Part shown: piece after piece, positions 12,401-22,196 of the stretch
How the letters are laid out: each line of letters opens with the position of its first letter
Position numbering within the stretch: the first letter of the stretch is position 1
From: Tetradesmus obliquus
Lineage: Eukaryota > Chlorophyta > Chlorophyceae > Sphaeropleales > Scenedesmaceae
NCBI GenBank assembly: GCA_030272155.1
Contig: CP126195.1
Location: forward strand, 3,207,001 to 3,271,000
Reading direction: 5' to 3'
DNA length: 64,000 bases
Position numbers and translations under genes: made by a program
The notes under the pieces: generated by a model
The model's input: the letters and a program-made list of their open reading frames with translations, nothing else
What the model was told of the DNA's origin: nothing
Databases searched by the model: none

Positions 12401-14145
12401 TTTGCATTGGGCGCAAGGCCCCACACAAACTCGATGCGCTCAGGGAAGCTGTCACCCACCTTGCCTCTGACAGAGATGAGCCTGCGTTGATGAGACAGCA
12501 GCAGCAGGGCAGCAGCAGCAGCAGGCAGGCGAGCCACTCGTTGTGAGTTGGCTGACGATGACTGAGCATGCCAGCATGCTCAGTGTGAAGTGTGACATGT
12601 CTTGCAGCAGGGCGCCACAGTGATTGGATGTTGGCAGGGGTGACGGACCTGCAGCACTTACTACGCGACATATGGCATGTCATGCAGTGCGCGCGTCAGA
12701 GCAGGTACCACGGTTTCCGGTTGCTGGCAGAGGTTGCCGGCCTGCAGGCACGGCTGTGCTGTTGCCCATGCCTCCTTTTGGGTGGACCACTGGCAATCGC
12801 AGCTACAAAAAAAGGCATAGGCTGTGTAGAACATACACTACAATATGACCTGTTCTAGTATATGCAGTGACGACATAGCCACACACAGTGCGTTTATGTG
12901 CTGTACATGGCTCGTCAGCCCTAGGCCATGGCGTGCGCTGTACACCTGCCGCAGTCAACCCACCTGTATACACCTGCCGGGCAGGGGCTTGCGAGTGAGC
13001 CCATGTCACCAGACCGTGTGGTGTCACCGCTGCTAGACCAGTACCTGCCCCTGTTGGTGAAGAAGCGGATTTCATCAATGAAGCCACCACTGCGCACCCA
13101 CGCCTGTGTGATCCACTCGTTGCTTGCAAGGGTCAATGCAGGCTTGGCTTCGCCGCCCTCGCCGCCCCGCCAGGGCGCAGGGTTTGCGCCGTACGCGAAC
13201 CTGATTGCGTCGATCCAGCTGCCTGATCGCACCTCAACCTGCAAGCGGACAGGACGTGGCGGCGACAAGCAGGAGGTCATGTCACTAGCAGCACAGCACT
13301 GCCACCACCCAGGACAGCACTGCTGTGTTGATGCTGCTGAGCAGAACACAGCAGCGTGCTTCGCCAGGTTCAAGCCCCCATGCCCCTGCTGCGGCTCACC
13401 TTTGTAATCCTGTTTGCGCCGTTGCTTGCCACTGAGCCGTCATCAAAGTTGTTTGAGCCGTCCCCTCCAAACGGCCCAGTGACCTGTGGCCCTGCTGGCA
13501 GCGGCACCCGCTGGGTGCTGCCTGCTGCAGAGCAGGCAGCAGCCACCTTTGCAGTCCGCGTGGTGTTGGTGGCCCACAGGCTTGTGCAAAGTGAGTCATA
13601 AACCACCAGGTTGCCATCATTCTGCATGGACAGCACATGGCAGCAACATGATGATTACGATGCGTGCGAGTGTGACAAGCAAAGCCTCCCTACAAGGGCC
13701 ACAGCGTCATACATACTATGACGACTGTGTGTGCAGGTTTAACTTGCTTATGAAGCCACGCCATGTGGATTCAGGCGGGCCAGCTGCAACTAATGCCTGA
13801 TCTTGGATCACCTTGTTGCCACAGCAGATGGGCCTACATGCAGCGACAAACCTGATGCAGCTAGATGGCAACTCCGATAGCTTACACTGAGAAGGTTGTG
13901 CCTGGCAGCAGCCATGCAGCAGCACACCTGGATGAAGGCAGTCACAGGAGTGCGGCGGCCAGTGCGTGCTGTGTTTGAGGTCCAGAACGCTGCACTGTTG
14001 CTGTCATAAGCAACGAGGTTGCCATCTGGCTGCATGCACAGCCTGAAGGGCAGGCTGCTTGCTCGGTTCTGTGTGTTGCTGGTCCAGTAAGGGGTGGCTC
14101 GCTGTCTCCAGCCGTCATATAAGGCGATGTTGGCATCTGGTAAGT

Positions 14146-14183
<38 letters not shown>

Positions 14184-14927
14184 CGTCAGCTGCGATTGCT
14201 GCCAGGCCCAAGGGTCAGGTCAGACCCACAGCCACTGCAGTGCAGCATTTGGTCTGCAAGTGGCACAACTGCAGCTTGAGGCATACAGGCAGTCATATGC
14301 ACAAGCTGCGTGCTGCAGGGGATGCTTGGTATGCTAGTTGGGCCAGTTGCTCGTTGCATGCAGCTGCATGGCCTGCAGGCCTCCGGCACTCAGGTTCGCT
14401 TGGCTGCTGTGTATGGCCAGCCAGTAGGGTTTCGCTCCCCCTGGTAACAAGAAAAATGCAGCGGCATGGCCTGCAGGACTCCCCTCAGTCATGCTTGCAT
14501 CCTTGCAGCTGCACACCTCCCCGGCGCAGGCGCAGAGCGTGTCTGTTCATAATTCAAAAAGCGCTATGCCGGGGGTGATCCGCGCACACATGTCACGCGG
14601 AAGTGCCGCTCACATCCTGCATGCCTGCTGCAGCTGTACTGCCACTTGTGGGCCAGCTGGGGGGCTTCTGGACCAGCATTGCTTGAAGGTGCGCAGTTGT
14701 GCATTCACCATGCCTAAAACTGTCAAGTTACAGCCACATGTGGGCCAGCTGGGCCCACACCTTCTGGTCAAACTTTGCCGCTCACCCCGCTGCAGGCAAA
14801 ACCTGAAGCGCCCATTGGGCGACGCCTTGCAAGTTTGCTCAGTGTTAGCATTCTGCACGATGCACACGTTGTTGTCCAGCCTGTCTTGCGTCATGGCGCT
14901 GGCTGGGCGTGGGCCTGTCAAGCCCTC

Positions 14928-14965
<38 letters not shown>

Positions 14966-15191
14966 AGCTGGAAGCTGCCACAGCCATAAGCAAACCATCG
15001 CGGTTGTAGCGGCCACTAGCTGTTCCTGAGATCTTCAGGACTGCAGCATCAGCAATCCAGTCCGCAGGGGGAATGCTACTGCTGAGGACAGTAGGGTCAG
15101 TGGTTCCCGTCACTGCAGGACCGGCAGCTGCTACCAAGACGCTGTTGAGAGCTAACATAAACGCAACAGTACGTGCAACTTGCAGCTCCAT
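9455..15191 (-). CDS. Secreted M11 (gametolysin-type) zinc metalloprotease with bulb-lectin and jacalin-like domains, nine exons
   Basis: Exons: 15191-14786, 14136-13928, 13621-13400, 13238-13045, 12481-12156, 11844-11531, 11068-10992, 10548-10455, 10060-9455; all phases agree, 815 aa. The start gives a signal peptide, MELQVARTVAFMLALNSVLV. A poly-Ser run follows. Bulb-type (GNA-like) lectin repeats come next, with QPDGNLVAYD and QNDGNLVVYD. A jacalin-like domain runs from GPFGGDGSNNFDDG through VRSGSWIDAIRF and FFTNRGR to VGDSFPERIEF. The C-terminal half is Peptidase_M11, with the zinc motif HEIGHNLGLPH (HExxHxxGxxH) and a Met-turn DDTTPMG. M11 enzymes of volvocine algae degrade the hydroxyproline-rich cell wall. 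By analogy this one probably acts outside the cell, with the lectin modules binding wall glycans; that role is inference. Intron 1 ends in a CTG tract and intron 6 holds a copy of an exon end. Confidence 0.85.
11137..11227. repeat. Short intronic repeats (ccttgctggctgagt)
   Basis: Three copies of a 15-18 base element lie at about 11138, 11181 and 11209 within the intron between M11 exons 6 and 7. Confidence 0.65.
11382..11555 (-). repeat. Duplicated 3' end of M11 exon 6 within intron 6
   Basis: The 28 bases at the end of exon 6, including the donor (11555-11528, encoding DFSQYQFQ), recur at 11409-11382 with three differences. The copy reads DFSEYQFQ and keeps GTGACG after it. The offset is 146 bases. 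Confidence 0.75.
14143..14182. repeat. (CAG)n tract before M11 exon 2
   Basis: CAG units on the plus strand are CTG on the coding strand. The tract lies in intron 1 directly upstream of the acceptor for the exon starting at 14136. Confidence 0.9.
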
Positions 15192-16146
15192 CTGCAGTTG
15201 CAGCAGCCAGATGGAACAGCAGGGGTGAGGGGTTGTCAGCAACTACAGTACGTCCCTGCAGGCTGTGACCCTGGCCCGAGCGTCACACATCGCATGTTAC
15301 CTGTCTGTTGCAACGGAATGGTGATCGCGATCCGTTCATTCGCGAGGCCCGTGCGCTCGCTTCTGTCTTTTGAGACACTGCCAATTTCCGTGTACTACTC
15401 TTCCCACCAAAGCCAGAGGGTTCACAGACAACATAAGGTGGTCAGGTGTAAAACGTCAACTTGAAATTGCCGTGGCACGGGGTTGCTCGAAGGTCGTGAC
15501 GAAGCTCTCACTGTCACTGCCACGAAAAGGATCAACGGTCACCGCGCCGAGTCGCCCGGTGACTGCGGCCTGCAGCAATTTTCACGGAAAAGCCTTGTCC
15601 CCAGTGACTGGCGACTGGCTGCTGTGCAACAGCTGCTGGCGCCCAGCAGCAGGCGCTGCAGCATAAAGGGCCGCAGGACATGCCAGCTGATCACCACCCA
15701 TCAAATGCAACACTCACACGGCTGTAGGGCTGCTGCGTTGTTCTCCACTTCAACATGTCACAAGGCTGCGCAGTAAAAAAAACGAGTTTGCGAGGAAAAC
15801 CTATAAACTTCCAGCTGCTGCGTATCACAGCTCGGCAACAGTGCTGCCAGCCAGCTGGCCGGTCGCTGCCGTGAAACCTGAACCTTGGTGTGCTTGATGA
15901 TTCCGGTGATGACCCAATGAGGTGAAGCCTGTCAATGGTTCCAAAACCGGCAATGTCCTGGTTGTGGCCACCGCTGTGCGACATCCAACATCGTCCACAG
16001 TAGTGTGATCTCACGTTCCCAGCAACACCACACGCCCAGCGGCTTTTGGGCAATCAGCAGTATCATCCAAGGCGCGGGCACAGTGTTGCAGTGCCTCACA
16101 CAGATGCCCAGCCTACCAACCCATACTGCACAAAATGCAAATTATA
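15192..16146. other. Intergenic region upstream of the M11 gene
   Basis: This lies between the M11 start and the stop of the next minus-strand gene. It should contain the M11 promoter and the 3' flank of the eIF5A-like gene. No long coherent ORF was seen. The part from about 15290 to 16050 uses bases unlike the surrounding TGC-rich DNA. Confidence 0.45.
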
Positions 16147-17641
16147 TCACTGCACTGTCATCTTGGTGATAGCCGCCTTGCCGTGCCGCATGCCCAGCTG
16201 CACCAGCACCTCCTGCTCAGCCTGGAAAGCTCTCCGCAGCGCTTCTACCAGCTCTGTATCGCACACTGCTAGCTGCACCTGCTGCGTCTCGCCTTCATCA
16301 TTCATCACCTGCACACAGCAATAGCAGCACACCCAGCCTAGTTGTTACTCCCTTGTTACACCCTTGTTTGAGTGGGATGACCGAGCTGCTGTGACTAAAG
16401 CCGTGCTGCTGCCGGCTGCCGCCTGAGCTGCATTTAGCTTGCAGGAAACAGCCATGCACATGTCCATAGCTGGGGCCTAGCAACACATGATGTGTGCCTT
16501 GCCGCAGGCGCACCTCAGCAACGTCGCTTGTGACGTCTAGTACGCTGTACTGCTGCTGCTGCTCAGTGCCTGCTGCTGCCTCCCCGCCTGCTGCTGCTGC
16601 TGCTGCTGCCTCCAAGCCATTGAGTCTGTCCAGCCACTTGAGCATACTCTTCTTCTGGCCAGTAGTGAACACGGTGAAGGGCCTGCACATGCGTGAATGT
16701 TGCATGCATGGTAGACAGCACTTGATTATAGCTGGTGGTGTCTCTGTTGCACACAAGAGTCAGCTACTTGCTGACAGTCATGGCAGTTGCAGAAGCATTG
16801 CAATTGCAGAGCTGACACAGCTTGGTCATAGCTAGTACAGTTGTAGTTGCATGCGAGAGACAGCACAGCAATTGCTCAAATCGTGTGTGTTTTTGCCAGG
16901 CGCGACGCAGCGCAGGGTGTCAGCCTAAATGACGTATTGTAGCAGACCACTGCATGCGCAGGCAAGCAACAATTGCGCTGTCATTGCACCTTTGCACTTG
17001 TCAGTGCTGCTGGCAGCAGCGACACTGCACCCTTCGCAGCTGGTCAACTGCAACTGCAACAAGGACTCTGCTGCAGCAGCTGTGCGCCTTGCATGCAGAG
17101 CATCATCATCAGGAGGCCTCCCACCAAAGCCACTCCACTATGCTTGCAGCATCTCTCGCTCACATCTTGAGTGCATCCTCCACCAGGTTGAGTGCAGGCG
17201 AGTCAGGCTCTGGGCTGCTGCTGTACATTGTGACGTACAGTTGGATGGCTTGAAACAAGTGGCTCTGGTCCCTGCAGAGCAAAGCAGCAACAGCAGGAGC
17301 AGCTGCAGTGGTGACAGGTGTGCCTTGCAGTGCGACTGTGTTGCAACAACAGCACTGTCTGGCAGATGTTGTGCTGCCAGTGCCGCGCATTGCAGTTGGT
17401 ACTCTATGTGAACAATCATAATGTTTCAACTCTTCGTTAGAAAGCACATGTGGTCTCTCGTGCAAATCCTGCACAGTGCTGCTGCTGCTGCTGCTGCTGC
17501 TGCTGATCACCTGTCTGTGAAACGGTACGCCTGGTTCTTGAACAAGAACTTCCGTAGTTTGTCTATGTCTTTGGAAGTGTTTTTGTCTTTGGGTCTCTGC
17601 GCGTCTGTATGAAACTGTTCGGTTCTCGCCTCCATTGACAT
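16147..17641 (-). CDS. Small protein with an eIF5A-like C-terminal OB domain, four exons
   Basis: Exons: 17641-17511, 17271-17164, 16682-16514, 16308-16147; phases agree and give 189 aa. The C-terminal part, YSVLDVTSDVAEVMNDEGE then TELVEALRRAFQAEQEVLVQ and AAITKMTVQ, follows the pattern of the eIF5A OB fold (LM-DDGE, then EI...F..GEEVLV, then AIKAM). The hypusine loop domain that precedes it in true eIF5A is absent. Instead there is a basic N-terminus and a segment with SHLFQAIQLYVTMY and KKSMLKWLDRLNG, separated from the OB part by an A/Q-rich insert. It is therefore not a translation factor of standard form, and its function is unknown. Two Met codons (17641, 17635) could start it. Intron 1 begins with CAG repeats and ends in a CTG-rich tract. 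The gene structure is firmer than the family call. Confidence 0.65.
17476..17505. repeat. (GCT)n tract just after a 5' splice site
   Basis: On the coding (minus) strand of the eIF5A-like gene this is CAG repeated about nine times. It starts five bases into intron 1 (donor at 17510). Confidence 0.9.
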
Positions 17642-17897
17642 CTGGCTCACTTGGACGACGTCCCGTGTCTGCTGCGCTAGTCTCGCTTTTGAAGGTATAT
17701 GCCACGCAACAGCTGTTGAAATCAGGCGCCTAATGTGATACCAATGCAATGTTACCCGACAATCACGACACACCCGTGTAAAATTGCCAAACCCCAATCC
17801 CAATCACCAATGTAACATGTAACAGTAACCCCCAGGGCCCAAGACACACATTCAGATGTGTCACGTACACAAAATTGGGTCGTTAACATCACAGTCC

Positions 17898-18909
17898 TCA
17901 CAAGCAGCCGCTTGCAGAAGCCACACTGCCTGCTTGTACACTGCCTGATGCAGCTGTAGCAGGCAGTACATGCAGCACCATGATGCTGATGTCATCCTTG
18001 CTGCGCAAATTCAGCGCTGCATTCATCAGCGCCTCAGCAACTGCTGCAGCCACACTGGTGCCATTGCTGCTGCCTTCGACTCGGCTGCCGCAGCCACTGC
18101 CAGCTGCTGCCTCAGAATTGTCGCTGCCACCATCGGCAGCTGCATCACCCCCACTGCTGCTGGCAGCACCACCTGCTGCTGCTGCTGCTGCTGCTGCTAT
18201 CTTTGCAGCCATTGCCGCAGCCCGCTCCTGTGACACCACATCCCACAAACCATCACTCGCCACCACCAGCAGCGCCTCATCCTCCACCCCCAACGCAATA
18301 CCCTCGCTCACGTAGGGTTCAGCGGTAAACCCCACATCGGCCTCCTTCAAAAACCTGTCGCCCAGCATGCGCGCTATGTTCAGGCCGTACAGTCTGCTGC
18401 TGACGCCGCCTGGCAGGCTGTTCTTGGCGCTGAGGCGGGCTGCCTCTGCGGGGTTGCCTGCAATGCGGTGGTCCTCAGTCAGCACACGCCAGCCAGCACT
18501 GCAGCAGCAGCAGCAGCGCAAAAGTCAGGACCCACATACGGCTACTTCTTCTTTGGTGTCATTGGCATGCCCAAGCAAGCTTCAAGTAAACAGCAGGCGG
18601 CGGGCCAGTCACCACCAGCCATGTGAACAGACAGACCTGTCCTGCCGTCCTGCCTCAAGGTCAGGACGCAGCCCTTCTGTCGTTGCTGCTGCTGCTGCTG
18701 CTGCCACCGCCACCCACCTGGACAGGTCCACCAGCAGCGCCATGCTGTCTCCCACATTGGCCACGCGCAGCAGCACGCAGCCGTCAGCGCAGCCCTCCAG
18801 CAGCAGCGCAGTGGCGGTGCAGCCATCGTCACACGCCAGCTGCCTGTCAGTCTCCAAAAAGCTCGCTGTCAGCGCTGCAGCAACGCAGGCCTCATCAGCA
18901 AGCAGCGCC

Positions 18910-18947
<38 letters not shown>

Positions 18948-21900
18948 GGCCGCACCAGTGCTGCTGCAGGTGGAGGAGCCGCACAGCTGCTGCTGCTGCT
19001 GGGGCAGGTGCTGTGCCAGCAGCTGGGGCAGCAGCTGCTCAGCCTGCTGTGAGGCCTGGCGGCTGTGGTGGCCGTCAAACACGCAGAACAGGCCCACCTG
19101 CAGGCACACAGCAGCAAACGGCACAGCCACACAAAAGTAGTGAGTTCCGGGGCCTACTTTGCATGCTATGATGCAGCAGCTGCACAGCATATGAGCACAG
19201 GCCCACCTGCAGGCACACAGCAGCACCACACGGCACAGACCCACGCGGAGCTGATTGGTTGCAGGGCCTGCTTGGCATCCATGCATGCAGGCAGGCATGC
19301 AGGCAGGCTGTAGCCATAGCACATAGTGAAGGTTACAGCTTGCCAGTAGGGCGCTGCAGCCTGCAGCAACATTGCATAGTACATGATATGTGCAAGCATG
19401 CAAGCACCCTTCAAGGCACACAAGCAAGCTGCGCCACAACATGACAGCAGGCAGGCAGTGCACAGGCAGCCTGGCACAGCACAGCAGATCACGCACCTGC
19501 TGCCTGCCTCCCAGGGGAGTGCGCCACGCCACCACATCCTCGCAGGGGCTCTGGTTGCGCCTGTGGTCAGCCCCAACCTGCAGCACACACAGCCACACAT
19601 GACATAACACATGTTTATGTCACACCCGATGTGTGGCAGCACATACGCACAGCAGACGCTAGGCAGGCACATGAAGCGCCGCACTGCAAGCAGCTGACCA
19701 TCAGCGTGCATGTGGCAGGCAGGCAGGCGCAGTCGACAGCGCACAAACCACAGGCCAGCCGCAGCCACGCACCATCTTCACCAAAGCCCCTTCCAGCCTG
19801 CAGGTAGGGAAGCGCAGCAGCACCACAGGCGACAGCAGGCCACCAGGGCTCAGCGGGCCGCCAGGGCCGCCACCAGCTGCTGCTGCTGCTGCTGCCAGCA
19901 AGCCCTGCGCGCTCAGCCGCGGCACTGCAGCAGCAGCAGCATGCGGCCTGCTGCTGCCGCTGCTGCCAGGCGAGCTGCTGCTGCCGCCCCAGGTGTGGGT
20001 GCTGACGCTCCTGTGGCCCCTGACGCTGCTGCTGCCGTTGCTGCTGCTGCACAAGCTGCCGTCTACACCAACCGCGTGTGTGACTAAGCTGGCATGCGGC
20101 CCTGCTGCTGCTCCTGCTTGCTGGCTGGGGTTGCTGTTCCATGTGGAAAAACGGGCCTCAGGTAGATGCACATGTTGCTGCTGCTGCTGCTGCCGCTGGT
20201 GATGCCGCTGCTCCTGCTGATGCTGAGCAGCCACAACCCATGCAGGAGCTTGAAAGTCTCCTGGCTGCTGCTGCTGCTGCTGCTGCTGATCCTCCTGGCG
20301 TCCCGCCAGCACCGTTGCATTGCACGCGTCGCCCAGCTGCTGCTGCGCTGCATGCTCCAGCAGCACCTGCTGCTGCTGCTGCCGCTGTTCTGGCGCGACC
20401 TGCTGCAGCGCCGGCTGCTGCTGCCCATCCAGCTGCTGCTGCTGCTGCTGGTGGTGCTGTGGGCTGCACTCCACCACTGCGCGTGTGATGCTGCCTAGCT
20501 CCAGCCTGTCGCCATGCCTCAGCGCAGCTGGGCAGCCCGCCTGCCTGCCTGGCTTGCTGATGAGGGCGCCGTTCAGCATGGTGCCATTCAAGCTGCCAGC
20601 GTCAGCCTGGAGGTAGGGTGAAGCAGGCGTGCGGGTGAGGTGAAGCAAGGTTGCAAGGTATAGCAAACCAATGCTGCGGCACAGCGTACCTTCAGCACAA
20701 TTTGACGCACCAGCATCCAGTCATGGAAACCCACCCAAAGCACTGGAGTGCTGCATTGAGTTAGCACCAGCTGTATTGAGTCCGTACTGCTTCATCTTCA
20801 GCACCAGCTCTATCGGAAGGCGCTGCTGAAATGAAACAGTACAAACTAGCATCGTTGTCAGTACAGAGCTGACTACGCAAGTGCAGCCAGGCTGCTGTGG
20901 GGCTCACCAGCTGCCAGCAGTGCAGCCTGCTGCTGCCCCAGCTGCCAGCAGTTCATGCTGCTTATGCACACTCACAAGCGTAGCAGTGTGCGCAGCTGAA
21001 ACACAGGTGCTGCCAGGCTGCTGCGGGGCTCACCAGCTGCCAGCAGTTCAGCCTGCTGCTCCAGCTGCCAGCAGTTCGTGCTGCTTATGCATATTCGCAA
21101 GCATTGAACTCAAATGCATCCAGACTGCTGCGGTGCTCACCAGCTGCCAGCAGTTCAGCCTGCTGCTCCAGGTGAGGCAGGCGTGGCGCCCGCTGATCTC
21201 CTGGTCGGGGATACTGGCCCACGACACGGGGCTGCGCCCAATCACCAGCTGCAGTGAACGATAACAACAGTCACACGCAACAATGTGGCACATAGGATGC
21301 GCGCAGACAAGACCGGCAGCAGCAGCAGCAGCAGGTTGAGCTACAGAGTGAACATGACAGCGTATGCTTGTACCTAAGCAGCCAGCCGCCACAGACGCAG
21401 CGCATGCACACACAGCTGCCCACACGCCTGCACATGCAGGCGAACGAATGCACCTGCCCGCACTTCAACCTGCACCCACAACCGCGGCTGCTGTACCTGC
21501 AAATTGACACACACAGAGACACGTGCACACACATCTGCGCACCTCTTGCGCCTGGTTGCTTGTCTCAAAGCGCCTGCCAGCTGCAGGCCCTGCAGACACC
21601 ACCAGCCGCAGCCAGGGCCCCGCGCCAGCAGCAGCACCAGCATCCAGCAGCGACCCACCAGCAGCAGCACCTGCTGCTGCTGCAAGCGCGGCGCCGCTGC
21701 TGCTGCTGTGCGCGCTGCTGCTGCTGCTGTGGTGGCTGCCACTGCCGCCATCAGCAGTGCCCACCAGGCTTGCGGCGCTGCTGCTGTTGCCGCGCTGCCC
21801 ATGCAGGCTCGCTGCAGCCAGCGGCGGATGCTGCAGCTGTGTCTGCCGCTGCTGCTGCTGCTGCACCAGGCCAGTGCTGCTGCTGCTCGCCTGCGCATCG

Positions 21901-22137
21901 GCTGCATGCAGGTGCGGCTCCAGGTCTGCTGCTGTTGTCATTATTGACAGCTTGCTGTGCCCTGCAGCAGCAACAGCAGCCCTAGAGGGCCTCCAAGAAC
22001 GAGGAGCTGTGAAGCCCGCAGCCAGGTCAGCTAGCGCAGCATCCAGCGCACCATCGCTGCTGCTGCTGCCGCCACTCACGCTGCCGTTGCCGCTGCCAGT
22101 GCTGCTGTGATGGGGATTGCCATCAGGCACATGCGGC

Positions 22138-22196
<59 letters not shown>

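Noticed and set aside
13861-13895. Possible 35-bp microexon between the two bulb-lectin exons
   Set aside because: It would break the phase, and the exons at 13928 and 13621 join directly to give FIQ-NDGNLVVYD, a normal B-lectin repeat.
21368-21985. Plus-strand Cys/Leu/Ala-rich ORFs opposite the FHA-PP2C exon 2
   Set aside because: CTG/CAG repeats are open in most frames on both strands; the minus frame alone joins to the FHA domain.
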